64,000 nt of DNA. It comes from an uncultured Lysobacterales bacterium (GTDB lineage Bacteria > Pseudomonadota > Gammaproteobacteria > Xanthomonadales > SZUA-36). Both the position numbers and the translations under genes were made by a program. The notes below the pieces were generated by a model. The model worked only from the letters and a program-made list of their open reading frames with translations, ran no database searches and was not told the origin of the DNA. Location: assembly GCA_937924405.1 (NCBI GenBank), contig CALDVW010000007.1, positions 1 to 64,000 of the forward strand, read 5' to 3'. This document shows, in pieces, positions 1-9,700 of the stretch (positions are counted from its first letter, which is position 1; each line of letters begins with the position of its first letter).

Positions 1-45
1 CAGGAGTGCGGCAGCAATAAACGACAGTGATTGATGTCTGCGCAT
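1..45 (-). CDS. Start of an exported protein, cut by the window edge
   Basis: Only the first 15 codons are visible. They start at an ATG three bases after the stop of the OmpA-like gene on the same strand and read MRRHQSLSFIAAALL: two arginines followed by a hydrophobic run, as at the start of a signal peptide. The tight spacing suggests co-transcription with the OmpA-like gene. Nothing about function can be said, and with so little sequence the call could be chance. Confidence 0.4.
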   Translation of the reverse strand, partial: MRRHQSLSFIAAALL

Positions 46-48
46 GCT

Positions 49-1074
49 TTACTGCTTCACCAGTTCCACCCGCCGGTTCTTGGCCCGCCCGTCCGGTGTG
101 TCGTTGCTTGCGACGGGCGCCAGGAAGCCCACGCCTTCGGCTCTCAGGCGGCCCTGATCAATGTTGTGGTGTTGTGCCAGATACCTGGCCACTGAGTTAG
201 CGCGCTGACTCGAAAGACTGATGTTGTATTCGAAGGCGCCCTGGTTATCCGTATGGCCCACCACCAGGATGTTCAGTGACGGCCTGCCTTGCAGCAGTTT
301 CGCTATTTCCGCCAGCACCGGAGCCGATTCGGGCTTGATTTTTGCGCTGTTGGTATCGAATTGAACGCCGTAAATGGCCATATGGCCGGTGGCGTCGATT
401 CCTTTGCCGATGGCTTCCGCATCGACAGTGACCATGCCGGTATCCATGGCCCTTGACTCGATGATCTGGAGCAGGGTTACGGGCCGCTTACTCAATTTCC
501 CAAAGCCGTTGTCAAATGCTGTCAGCAATGAAATGTGAACGGTGCGGCTTCCATCCACCATTTTAGCGGAGAGGTATCGAACGTCCTGCGGCAGGTCGAA
601 TGCGCTGCCACTGGTTTTTGTATTCTTGATGCGCATTTCCGATGGGCCGTAAAGGATTCCAGAGAAATTGTTGCCGCAATCGCTGCCACAGCTGTACAGA
701 ACTTCGAACCCTGCCGATTCCAGTGCCGACTGGTAATTGCGGAGAATTTCCAGGCTGGATCGCTCATCCGGGCCACGGTAGAGGATGCGGGTGATCCGCC
801 CTTCCAGGACCGTCTTTTCCCGTGGGACTCTGACGCGATCGTCGTTCCAGACCGCCGGACCCAGCGGCAGGATGAACTCGTCGAATTCCCTGATTTCATA
901 GCCGTCGATAAAGGATCCTTCGTAGCGGGTCACCATCGGGTGGTCTTCACTTCCAGGAGAATCAGGGTGTTGGGCCAGGGCGAATGGGGGGACAAGCCAC
1001 AAAGCCAGCAGCGCGGTCATTAATGAAATTCTGGTTTTGAATGTGATGTTGTTCTCCTTGAGGGCTAATACCAC
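49..1074 (-). CDS. OmpA-family periplasmic/outer-membrane protein with a DUF4892-like N-terminal region
   Basis: The C-terminal third (about residues 230-341) is a typical OmpA/MotB peptidoglycan-binding domain: FDTNSAKIKPES, then VVGHTDNQG, then the SSQRANSVARYL helix, ending in GRAKNRRVELV. The preceding part resembles DUF4892, a region often fused to OmpA domains in gammaproteobacteria. A hydrophobic export signal (ALLALWLVPPFALA) lies near the N-terminus. The start is unsettled: the frame opens with GTG at 1074, but a strong AAGGAG (1054-1059) sits six bases before an in-frame ATC at 1047, and the first ATG is at 1020. It probably anchors the envelope to the cell wall; its specific role is unknown. 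Confidence 0.8.
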   Translation of the reverse strand: MVLALKENNITFKTRISLMTALLALWLVPPFALAQHPDSPGSEDHPMVTRYEGSFIDGYEIREFDEFILPLGPAVWNDDRVRVPREKTVLEGRITRILYRGPDERSSLEILRNYQSALESAGFEVLYSCGSDCGNNFSGILYGPSEMRIKNTKTSGSAFDLPQDVRYLSAKMVDGSRTVHISLLTAFDNGFGKLSKRPVTLLQIIESRAMDTGMVTVDAEAIGKGIDATGHMAIYGVQFDTNSAKIKPESAPVLAEIAKLLQGRPSLNILVVGHTDNQGAFEYNISLSSQRANSVARYLAQHHNIDQGRLRAEGVGFLAPVASNDTPDGRAKNRRVELVKQ

Positions 1075-1155
1075 CCGTGCCTGTTCATTGACATGGCATT
1101 AAAGGGTGCAAAAGGGCGTTTTTGCTTGAACCAAGCCAGTCCTGGCCATGGGGAA

Positions 1156-1181
1156 GGCAGTCCGGTAGCAACCGGACTGCC
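1156..1181. terminator. Perfect hairpin between the OmpA-like gene and the repeat-domain gene
   Basis: GGCAGTCCGGT (1156-1166), loop AGCA, then ACCGGACTGCC (1171-1181): an 11-bp perfect stem with a 4-base loop just downstream of the minus-strand gene that ends at 1206. There is no long T run on either side, so it may act as a weak or factor-assisted terminator or an mRNA 3' end stabiliser. Confidence 0.55.
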
Positions 1182-1205
1182 ATTGCAATTAACCTGGGCA
1201 CTGCC

Positions 1206-2654
1206 CTAAGGACAGGTACCCGGAACGATCTTCTCTACGTTCAGTTCGATATCGCTGAATTCCGGCAGTTCGGAATCCACCGTCGCCGTGAAATTATTGC
1301 AATCGCTGAAATCCACCGTGATCATGCCGAAGGTCTCGCGGATCACGTCATCAGCATCGAATTCCGAGCCAAATCCCGCACCACTGGTGATGATCATGTT
1401 GTCGAACACCAGGGTGTTGCCGTTGCGCGTGCCCGTTCCAATCATCCAGACCTGTGCACCATTGAAATAGGTATACCAGGTCATCACGAAGGTCGAGGCG
1501 TCATCGCCTTCCACTGCCAGTTGAAAGCCTTCGCCGTCGCGCGCCGGATCGAACCAGGCGCCCATCCAGGGCAACGCACTACCCATGGCCCCGCCGCCGC
1601 CGCAGGTGACGGGTACGACGCGGGTCATCTCAAGTGTCAGTTCCTCGTATCCCGGCAGTGCCGGCATCAATGCAAGATCGGCGTTGTTGCAGTCGTCCGT
1701 CCAGGTCATGGTTATGGAACCCCAGGACTCCCGTATGACGTCGTCGGCATCGAAATCCTCGCCATAGTCCGCTCCACTGGTTATGGTCATGTCCGGAAAA
1801 ATTATCTGACCGTTAATGAGCGAACCGAGGCCGATCAGCCACATCTGCTCGCCCTGGTCATAGAAATAGCAGGTCAGGACGAAGAGGATCTCGCCCCGTT
1901 CCAGGGTGAGCTGACAGCCTTCGCCGTTGCGGGCAGGATTCCAGTAATTGCCTGACAGTTCCTCGGCGAAGATATCATTACCACCGCTACCCGGTGGACC
2001 ACCGGGACTGCCTGTGATGGTGCCGTCGGTGCGGAACTCAAAGAGGGTTACATCACCTGACTTGGCGCCTGGCTGATTGACGATAGCCATTGCGATGTTG
2101 TCGATTGAAGACAGGTCCACACCACCAAATTGTGCCGGCGGAACCAGTTCATCGAACGGGATGGAGTTTTGGTTCATGGTGATATTTTCCACGCGCCCGA
2201 TGCTGACATTCTTGTTGGTATCCACCAGGGTTACGAGCAGCGACATATCGCCCTGGATGTCTTGCACATCGAACTGGAACTCGGTCGATCCGCTCAGGTC
2301 GAAGGCGTCACCTTCGCCACGGTCGTATCCGGTGGTACACGCGCCATTATTATTCGTATTATCGGCACTGGGAAAACGCAGATTACAGGTGAAAACACCA
2401 CTCATGATCCAATACGATGCCGTAGACCCGGATTCTGCAGCATCATCCACCCCGGGACCGCCCCCCCGAACGCCACCCAGAACACTGTCAGTAAAAACTA
2501 CCGCATCTTCGTCGGATATTTTTTCGCCCGGGCCGACCGTGAACGGACCCTGGGCAGCCGTGTAGGAGTCAATAACATCCGCGTTTACAGTGAAAGTAAT
2601 GGTCAGTAAAAGCGGGAACAGGAATAGCGGACGAAAGTTAATTCGAGTTTTCAA
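1206..2654 (-). CDS. Secreted protein with two tandem NPARxGEGF domains
   Basis: The 482-residue product has an N-terminal signal peptide (FLFPLLLTITFTVNA). Residues about 25-215 form an unrecognised region with features of an extracellular beta-sandwich. A Gly/Pro linker (GSPGGPPGSGG) follows, then two copies of a domain of about 115-120 residues. The first contains GNYWNPARNGEGCQL and the second GAWFDPARDGEGFQL. Each is followed by a QMWLIGLG/QVWMIGTG segment, an aromatic Thr-Trp or Phe-containing Asp-rich stretch and a closing Cys. The start is TTG at 2654, with GGAGAG six bases upstream. The same domain occurs in the gene ending at 5150. The fold is familiar from secreted gammaproteobacterial proteins of unknown function; no enzymatic motif was found. 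Confidence 0.8.
   Translation of the reverse strand: MKTRINFRPLFLFPLLLTITFTVNADVIDSYTAAQGPFTVGPGEKISDEDAVVFTDSVLGGVRGGGPGVDDAAESGSTASYWIMSGVFTCNLRFPSADNTNNNGACTTGYDRGEGDAFDLSGSTEFQFDVQDIQGDMSLLVTLVDTNKNVSIGRVENITMNQNSIPFDELVPPAQFGGVDLSSIDNIAMAIVNQPGAKSGDVTLFEFRTDGTITGSPGGPPGSGGNDIFAEELSGNYWNPARNGEGCQLTLERGEILFVLTCYFYDQGEQMWLIGLGSLINGQIIFPDMTITSGADYGEDFDADDVIRESWGSITMTWTDDCNNADLALMPALPGYEELTLEMTRVVPVTCGGGGAMGSALPWMGAWFDPARDGEGFQLAVEGDDASTFVMTWYTYFNGAQVWMIGTGTRNGNTLVFDNMIITSGAGFGSEFDADDVIRETFGMITVDFSDCNNFTATVDSELPEFSDIELNVEKIVPGTCP
1209..1952 (-). repeat. Tandem duplication encoding the two NPARxGEGF domains
   Basis: Two diverged copies, about 1603-1952 and about 1209-1563, lie in the same frame roughly 390 bases apart. 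Both contain the NPAR/DPAR-xGEG motif near the start, a conserved FDADDVIRE stretch and a Cys near the end. The duplication is old: the DNA has diverged while the protein motifs remain. Confidence 0.75.
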
Positions 2655-2896
2655 GATGACTCTCCAGATGGCTGGTTTTTATTGGGACTTAGAATCAGAC
2701 TAGTACATTTATTCAGAAACTTCTTGGAGGAAAGGGATATTGAATCTGAGACATGTAGGGTTGGGTTAGGGCATTTCGAGCACAATTACCGTTTTGTGTT
2801 CGCACATCCGCCGCCCTCACGAAAATCATTCATTTTATGGGGTCTGTTCTCATCCCCCTGTTTGTACTGTGTAGGCGGACCATTGCTGCGCAAGGC

Positions 2897-3658
2897 TCAG
2901 GGCTTGCTGGCCGCGATGGCCATGACGATGCCATTGCTTCCATGGCGCCAGTGAAAAAACCGGATCACCAATTGGTCCAGGATTGAGGGAGGCATGTTTT
3001 GCGGCAGAATTTCCCAGCTTCTCGACTGCTTCTCGATCTGCAGACCGGCGGCAGAGATGGCGCCCAGCAGCAGGTCAGCGTCGATAGGCGCCTCATCCGG
3101 TTCGTCGATGGCTGTGGTGTACTGGGGAAGCCTGCCCATGGCCTTCTGGTTCCAGCGGGCAATCTCCGCCGGCTCGTCGTCGGCATCGACCATGATGGGT
3201 TCGGCCATGATGGCCAGGCCACCGCTGTTCAGTGCTCGCGCAATACCTTCCATCACTTCCGGAATGGTTTCCGGAATCAGGTGATGAAGGCAGCCCACGC
3301 ACGAAACCAGGTCAAACTGTTGGTTGTTTCCGGCAAGGAAATCAAAAATATTCTGATGCTGAAAGTGTGCGTTGACCCCGGCATTCCCGCAGTTGACCCG
3401 GGCCGACTCGATCATTTTCGGGCTATGGTCCACTCCGGTAACGGATCGGAACTGCCGGCCGAAACGCAGCATCATATGCCCGGTGCCGCAGCCCAGGTCG
3501 AGCATGGAGTCGCCCGCCTTTACGATCTTTGCGATGGGCGCAAACAACATTTCATTCAGGTAACTGCGCGGATCCACCACGACTTTGTGATATTCGTCAC
3601 CAATCGTTTCGTGGTACTCGATGTCTTTTTGAAAGTGGCTGTCCGCTTCTGGATTCAT
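2897..3658 (-). CDS. Class I SAM-dependent methyltransferase
   Basis: Residues about 45-60 (MLDLGCGTGHMMLRFG) are the SAM-binding motif I. An acidic strand-end (VTGVDHS) and the region QFDLVSCVGCLHHL follow, as in ubiE/BioC-like small-molecule methyltransferases. The substrate is not identifiable. The ATG at 3658 is chosen because an upstream in-frame start would lie inside the tRNA-Val gene on the same strand. This gives 253 residues. It lies 21 bases downstream of the tRNA and may be transcribed with it. Confidence 0.8.
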   Translation of the reverse strand: MNPEADSHFQKDIEYHETIGDEYHKVVVDPRSYLNEMLFAPIAKIVKAGDSMLDLGCGTGHMMLRFGRQFRSVTGVDHSPKMIESARVNCGNAGVNAHFQHQNIFDFLAGNNQQFDLVSCVGCLHHLIPETIPEVMEGIARALNSGGLAIMAEPIMVDADDEPAEIARWNQKAMGRLPQYTTAIDEPDEAPIDADLLLGAISAAGLQIEKQSRSWEILPQNMPPSILDQLVIRFFHWRHGSNGIVMAIAASKP

Positions 3659-3679
3659 GGCCGTTCCCGGGAGGTGGAA

Positions 3680-3755
3680 TGGTGGGCGATACTGGGCTTG
3701 AACCAGTGACCTCTGCAATGTGACTGCAGCGCTCTCCCAACTGAGCTAATCGCCC
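3680..3755 (-). tRNA. tRNA-Val (anticodon CAC)
   Basis: All arms fold: acceptor GGGCGAT/ATCGCCC, D stem GCTC/GAGC, anticodon stem CTGCA/TGCAG, T stem ACTGG/CCAGT with TTCAAGC loop, discriminator A and an encoded CCA. The total is 76 bases. The 7-base anticodon loop is GTCACAT, placing CAC at positions 34-36, which reads the valine codon GUG. The 32-38 pair would be G-U, less usual than a pyrimidine at 32. The body resembles other gammaproteobacterial tRNA-Val genes. Confidence 0.93.
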
Positions 3756-3877
3756 CCTGAAGGTACCCCGCGTTGAAACGCGATGGGGCGCCTAAAGTAC
3801 TGATTTCAGACTCATACGTCAACCGTTGCCTGTCGGATTGGTCGTCACTGGCACGATCATTGGATATTATTCCGTGA

Positions 3878-5062
3878 ATGAAACGTCTCCCACTCTTATT
3901 GCTGGCCCTGATGGCCGTTCTGTTTGCGGTTACGCTCGAGCGGCCGGAAGCCTGGGCCGGCTGGCTTCATGCCTTCGCCGAAGCCGGCATGGTGGGAGCA
4001 TTTGCCGACTGGTTTGCCGTAGTCGCGCTGTTCCGCCATCCCATGGGGATACCCATCCCTCACACGGCGATCATTCCAAAAAGAAAGGACGAGATTGGTG
4101 AAAATCTGGCCAGTTTTGTAGCGGAGCATTTTTTGCACCCGGATGTCGTCAGGGTCAAGTTGGAGTCCGCAAACCTGGCCAAAAATACCGCACAATGGCT
4201 TAAATCGCCCCGTGGGCAAGAGCGCGTGCAGGATTTGAGCATACGCCTGGTCAACTGGATGCTGGGCGCACTGCACGAAGACCGCGTTCGGCAGTTCATC
4301 GGCCGGCTCGGCAGCCGGCAACTGGCGCAGCTGAATCTTGCGCCGTTGCTTGGGCGCACCGTGGACTGGCTGGTTCAGGACGGCCGCCACCAGGAGATCC
4401 TGACCCAGTCGCTGCGGTTTGCGCTGGTGATGCTGCATGACAACCGTGAGGTCATCCGGGGTAGCGTCCAGCAGGAGAGCCCCTGGTGGATGCCCGGATT
4501 CGTGGACGACAAGATCGTGGTGCAGATGCTGGACCGGATAGAAACGCTTCTGCTCGAAATGTCACTGGACCCTGATCACGTCATGCGCGGCAAATTCAAC
4601 CGCTGGATGTTGCGCTGGGCGGATGACTTGCAACACTCGCCGGAGTACCAGCGCTGGGGTGAGCAGCTCAAGGAAAGCATGCTGGAAAACAGTGGCCTGC
4701 AGGATTATCTATACCGGCTGTGGACGGACCTGGTGTCCGGCCTGGAGGATGACCTCAATAATCCGGACTCACAGTTTCGCGCGCAATTGAACAACCTGGT
4801 GGCGGGGTTGGCGGATGAAATGGACCGGGATGAGGAAATGCAGTCCTGGGTCAATGCCTGGCTGGTTGAAGCCGCGGTATCCGTGGTTGATGAAAACCGG
4901 CATGCCATCGCCAGCCTGATCAGCGATACGGTGAAAAGCTGGGATGCCGCAGAGACCAGCGGCCGCATCGAGGCGGCCATTGGCCGCGACCTGCAGTTCA
5001 TCCGCATCAATGGAACACTGGTGGGCGGCCTGGTGGGCCTGGTCATCCACGCGGTCACCTAG
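3878..5062 (+). CDS. DUF445 family membrane protein (YjiN-like)
   Basis: The 394-residue protein begins with a membrane segment (LPLLLLALMAVLFAVTL), followed by the hallmark GAFADWFAVVALFRHPMGIPIPHTAIIPKRKDEIG of the DUF445 family (given here only as an identifier of the N-terminal 40-80 region). A long, mostly helical domain follows, and the protein closes with a second hydrophobic segment (NGTLVGGLVGLVIHAV). The family is widespread and its biochemical role is not established. It stands alone, divergent from the tRNA/methyltransferase pair. Confidence 0.88.
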   Translation: MKRLPLLLLALMAVLFAVTLERPEAWAGWLHAFAEAGMVGAFADWFAVVALFRHPMGIPIPHTAIIPKRKDEIGENLASFVAEHFLHPDVVRVKLESANLAKNTAQWLKSPRGQERVQDLSIRLVNWMLGALHEDRVRQFIGRLGSRQLAQLNLAPLLGRTVDWLVQDGRHQEILTQSLRFALVMLHDNREVIRGSVQQESPWWMPGFVDDKIVVQMLDRIETLLLEMSLDPDHVMRGKFNRWMLRWADDLQHSPEYQRWGEQLKESMLENSGLQDYLYRLWTDLVSGLEDDLNNPDSQFRAQLNNLVAGLADEMDRDEEMQSWVNAWLVEAAVSVVDENRHAIASLISDTVKSWDAAETSGRIEAAIGRDLQFIRINGTLVGGLVGLVIHAVT

Positions 5063-5149
5063 GGGTTCCACGGTACCCGGATTCGGTGAACGGGCCGCCA
5101 GCACCTGGGCGGCCCGAGCAATCGTATACAGCCTTAAGGTGGTAATCGC

Positions 5150-6043
5150 CTACTGAGATGGCTCAGCGACACTTTCGCTGAAACACATGCGTCCGTCCAG
5201 ATCCTGGGCTTCATACACGCCGATATTGGCGGTTCCTTCTTGTGGGTCAAAAGTGATCTCGCCAATTCCGCCGGCTTCGTTAAGGCAGATCACCTGTTGA
5301 ACCTCGATTCCTTGTTGTTCAACAGTCTCAATGGGCCAGGCGTCAACACAAGCGACGTTGGCATCGCACTTATCTGCATCTATCACGCCGTTCAGATTGA
5401 CCTGGATGCCGGGAACATCCGCTGCAAATGATTTCCCCTCATCACACAGTTCACTTTCGATGATACTGGTGCCGTCTGAATTGACAAAGAAACAAACGCC
5501 CAGACCCGTCCACAGCCCGGGGGTGATGCCCCCATCTGGCGGTGGTGGAGCCGGTGGTGGCGGTTCCGTGCAGTCAATACCCACGAGGTCGGTCGCGCGA
5601 ACCAGGGAGTAGTTGCCGCTCTCTAAACCTGCCACGTTGGATTGCACACTGAACAGGGCGGAATCGCAGGTCGGAAAGCGCACCAGGATGCTACCGAACT
5701 CGGTGGTGTTTTTGTCGGCGGGATCATACGCAGTACCCCAAACGGGCCCCTCGATCAGGAACACTGGGACCGTGGCTCCGGTGTCGCCGTCCTCGATCGC
5801 AATATTGCCTACGAGCCACAGCTGGCTACCCGCATCGTCGTAGCTGTACATGGCCACCGCGACCTGCAGGTTGCCGCCGGTGTCGATGATTTCGACGTAG
5901 AAGCCCTCGCCGTCACGCGCCGGGTTCCACCATTGGCCAGATGCCGAGCCGTTTGCAAGGTTCAGGTCAGCCATTGCCCCCATGCTGTAGAGAAAAAGCG
6001 TAGATAGAATAAAAAAACGCATTGCACTTGATTTTATAAACAC
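5150..6043 (-). CDS. Secreted protein with one NPARDGEGF domain
   Basis: A signal peptide (FFILSTLFLYSMGAMA) is followed by one copy of the domain also found in the gene at 1206-2654: GQWWNPARDGEGFYVEI, then SQLWLVGN, then an FGSILVRF strand and a Cys pair. A proline-rich linker (PPPPAPPPPDGG) leads to a C-terminal region with several cysteines (GVCFFVN, ESELCDEG, KCDANVACVDAW, QVICLNE, RMCFSES) that is probably disulfide-bonded. The GTG at 6043 is preferred because GGAGG lies eight bases upstream; another GTG at 6052 overlaps that site. The function is unknown. It stands alone. Confidence 0.75.
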   Translation of the reverse strand: MFIKSSAMRFFILSTLFLYSMGAMADLNLANGSASGQWWNPARDGEGFYVEIIDTGGNLQVAVAMYSYDDAGSQLWLVGNIAIEDGDTGATVPVFLIEGPVWGTAYDPADKNTTEFGSILVRFPTCDSALFSVQSNVAGLESGNYSLVRATDLVGIDCTEPPPPAPPPPDGGITPGLWTGLGVCFFVNSDGTSIIESELCDEGKSFAADVPGIQVNLNGVIDADKCDANVACVDAWPIETVEQQGIEVQQVICLNEAGGIGEITFDPQEGTANIGVYEAQDLDGRMCFSESVAEPSQ

Positions 6044-6266
6044 GAAATTCACCTCCGCAAATCGTTGCTACCGATTGGTTAGTTTACGCGATGATGCATG
6101 GTCCGTAATATTGGATGGCAGCATATGACAAAATATAATGAGGTGTCGCGGAAGCAATGATGCTGATGAAGCGCGCGTAGCCCGACCCTTCGCATCTGAA
6201 AGGCGATGATCCCGCCGACAGGCCGAAACATCGGGGTGAAATTCTCATGGCTGCACCCAGGGATTC

Positions 6267-6755
6267 CTAAAGATATTCGAAACGGTTCTGCCGGACGTTT
6301 TTCCGAACGTGTTTCGGGTCCCACACCTTGCCGTTCATGGCGATGTATACCCCCGGAGACAGGGCCTGTACGGCGCCGACTGCGCAGCCGATGTTGAAGA
6401 TGGCGTCGGAGTCCCTGAAGCGAGCCGGGTTTAGCGCGCCGGTCAGCACAATCGTTTTTCCAGGGATATCACTCAATACCTCGGCGGTTTCAACCATTGA
6501 ATCGGTACCGTGTGTGATCAGGATGTGGCCGGTTTCGGATGCCTCGGCGGTGGCGCGGATCAATTGCCGATCCGACTCGCCCAGGTGCAGGCTGTCTTTC
6601 CGCATCAGGGCCGTAACTTCGAAATCGAAAGCAACATGCATGGCGTGCAGAATCTGGCTGATCTGTGGTTCGCCTACCTGGTAATCGCTCTTGTCATCGA
6701 AATAGATCTTGTCGATGGTGCCGCCGGTTGTAATGATGAGCAGTTTTGAGATCAT
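6267..6755 (-). CDS. Short asparaginase-like protein (N-terminal domain only)
   Basis: Residues 5-16 (LLIITTGGTIDK) contain the first catalytic threonine motif of type I/II asparaginases. ILITHGTDSMVETAE carries the second (TDSM, equivalent to the HGTDT motif), and IVLTGALNPARFRDSDA matches the conserved region after it. The protein ends at 162 residues, so the C-terminal domain of true L-asparaginases (about 330 residues) is absent. Such short cytoplasmic paralogues recur in proteobacteria, so this is probably a natural short family rather than a truncation. Activity on asparagine is uncertain. It is divergent from the 1009-residue gene, with only 14 bases between the two starts. Confidence 0.8.
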   Translation of the reverse strand: MISKLLIITTGGTIDKIYFDDKSDYQVGEPQISQILHAMHVAFDFEVTALMRKDSLHLGESDRQLIRATAEASETGHILITHGTDSMVETAEVLSDIPGKTIVLTGALNPARFRDSDAIFNIGCAVGAVQALSPGVYIAMNGKVWDPKHVRKNVRQNRFEYL

Positions 6756-6769
6756 TCGCGTAGTATATC

Positions 6770-9700
6770 GTGCCTGAGGACACAGGAATTAGTCGCTGTA
6801 TTGATGTGATTTATCCCAATTTCAAATTCCGTTCCCGGCTGACAGGTCAGTGGCGCCGTTGTCAGTCGGCCCTGTTGCTCGCAGCTGTCCTGACGTTCAG
6901 TCTCCAGGCACAGGAATCAGATTCCGTCGGCCTGGTAGGCACCGAGCATCTGGCGGCCGCCCTCTCGGAACCCGCTTTGCGTACCGATACTCTGCTGACC
7001 TTGATCGCCGTTGAGCGAATGCTGGATTATGCGGCCTTGTCACATAAATCGGACGTGATGGCCTGGGATGCCCGGTTTCGCAACGAGCGGGCCTGGCTGG
7101 ACCGGCTTGCAAAACAATACCTGGAATTGCCGTCCCGCGGGTCTCAGCTCGACCCGGCGGCATGGTTCGTTTTGCTGGAGCTGGATCAGCATCAGATGTC
7201 TCCCGGCCTTTCCACTTCACCCCTCGGTCCGGAGGATTCGAGTCTGCTGAGGCAGTTGTTCGACCGGACGGATGAGCGGCTGGCGGCCGCGGTCCTTCCC
7301 GAGGTCCTGCACCGCATGGAGTATCGCTCAGCCGGGATATGGCAAAAGCTGCTGGAAGAGGCCTCGTCAAACGAGACATTGCATACGCTCGTTACCGGCC
7401 TGAATGCGGACTGGTTCCTTCCCTGGTCTGCAGCAGAAGCGCCCCCTTCTAAGGAGCAGCAGGAAACAGTTGATGTTATCAGTGAATCCCTGGCCAGCCT
7501 GGTGACATTGGCGGACTCAACCATGTTGTCAGGCCCACCGGATAGTCAGCGCCTGAAGCGCCTCAGGTTCGACCTGTACTCCGCTTTACCCGGGCTGGAA
7601 GGTGTACAGGCCAGGGATGCGGCTTATCTGTTGACCCTCGCGACTGCGGTTGACGGATTGAGACAGGGAAAGTATCTGGCTTTTACCGAGTCATTGCTGT
7701 GGGTGGTTTCCGACCTGTTGCTGGCGAATCTTCCTGCGCTGCCGGCAGAACCGGATCAGCCGCCAGCTTTGGAGCCGCCGCCGCAAGCACAGGCGGAACC
7801 TGTGGCTGAAGCGGCCGTGGTTCCGGGAGAGGAACCGGCGGGCGAAGAGGAGGCAGCGCAGTCGCTTATTCCACGGGCGCTGTCGGATGTCTTGCCGGGC
7901 CTATCGAATTCGTTCGCAAATGATTTTTCCGGGGTGGATCCGCGTATCAACGCAAACCTGGCGACTGTGTTCGATGCCGCCCAGTATCTTCAAAGCGGAC
8001 AGGCAGATCCGGCCAGGCTGTCTGCACTTCGCATAGACATGGCAAATGCCGTGGCTCAGTTTGTGCTCCTGCTTCCGGAAATGGTCCATTACTACGAGCA
8101 ACCGGTGCGCAGGCGCATCTCTGAAGAGATCAATATCTGTATCAGCATCATGGCGAACCGCGACCCCGGCGGCGCCACAAAGCTGACTCGCGAGCAATTT
8201 GACGCCTGCCTGGAAAGCATGGTCGAACTGACGGAAGCTCTGGTCAGCCGCGAGGATCTGGCCGGGGACATGGAAGGACCGTTCGGCACCGACCAACTAC
8301 GCAGGGAATTGAGGGTGCCGCCCTGGCAGCGCATCAATTTCGCTCTCGGTTATTTGCACGAGCAATATCCCACTGCCTGTGAATTACCGGCAAGCCCATT
8401 GCCGAATCCCCTGGAATGGGCGAGCCTGGCGAACCTGATGGTCTGGTTTGCAAGCCAGTCACCGGTTTATTTTCAGACGCCTGAGAATGAGGCGCTGATC
8501 GTTCGAATGCGGCAACAGGGCATGGGCTTGTTGCAGGGTATGTTCGAGCAGGTTGATTGCATCAGCGGTGTCGGCACAGGTATCGGCGACCCCGTCGTCA
8601 GAAGCATGGCTGGCTACCGTGACGCTCTGGATAACCTGGTGGCGGCATTGCGTGAAGCTGAGCTCGGATTCAGGGAATCACGCCTGAAGACTGGCGCTGA
8701 CGTTGTTTTGCATGGTGACGCTTCGCAGCAAACGGCATATCGGCCGGAAGATCTGATCATCGGGCCCTGTAACATGGACACGGTCTGCGAGATGGCCGGA
8801 GAATTGGAAGCGACCAGGGCACTGATCGGTCTGTTTCCCGATCCCTACCTGATTGCAGACCAGGCCGGGTTGGGCGAAATCGAAATTTGCTACGACAACA
8901 TGCTGTGGGTCAATCGCCGGGCTGAACCCGTGCGCGATGGTGATTCCCATGTAGCCAATTATTTTGGCCATCTGAGTTTCGACCTTATTGGCAGGTACCG
9001 GGAGAAGGGAGAGGTCAGAAACGTTTTCGGTTCCAATTTTATGAGCCCGGATGAATATCACTATCTATTTGCGGGGGCAACGGACGAAGTCCGGGAAGAC
9101 AGTTGTCCAACCGAGTGGATCGGTACGAAAATCGTGACCGGGCTGAACAGCAAAAACGGTATCCGGGTTGTTCCCGATCGTTTGACTTACCTCGCCAGTG
9201 CGCGCAACCAGCCTTCGACGATCATGAGCGCCAACTGGGACCGGGGGGCGGAATGGCGCGACTGGTTTGTCACGGGATTGGGTATCACCCCGCATGAATA
9301 TGAAAAGGAAGAGGGGATTTATGACCGGGTCAATCAGTATCTGCAGGCGCAGTACCAGGCGCAGCAGTCGGAGCTTTACACTGCTTTGCTCAGACCCCAG
9401 ACACGTGCCGGCCGAAGTGCGCCCGACTCACTATTCGATCTGCAACAGGAACTCACCGCGCGTAAGGCTCTGGTGAGGACCTACATCAGCTTGTTTTATC
9501 CCGAATTCATTATTGATTCGGATGAAATTCGGGGTTCGATGGAAGGTTATGGGTCGTTGCTCGATACCATGGTGCTGCGCCGTTTTCGTGAAGCCAACGT
9601 GGCCGTGTCGTCGATCAACGAAGCAGGCCTGTCAAGACTGGAGCAATTCCAGGCAAACTGGAGCCGTCAGCCCGAAACGGTTCGGCGCTCAGGTTCCATC

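Noticed and set aside
1122-1955. Long plus-strand open frame opposite the repeat-domain gene
   Set aside because: It is the antisense shadow of a gene with a signal peptide, domain repeats and conserved motifs; its own translation has no domain or ribosome site.
2682-2954. 90-codon frame upstream of the repeat-domain gene
   Set aside because: No ribosome site, no family resemblance, and it runs into the methyltransferase gene on the other strand.
6267-6755. Short asparaginase as a pseudogene
   Set aside because: The frame is intact, catalytic motifs are present and short homologues of this kind are common, so truncation is not the best explanation.
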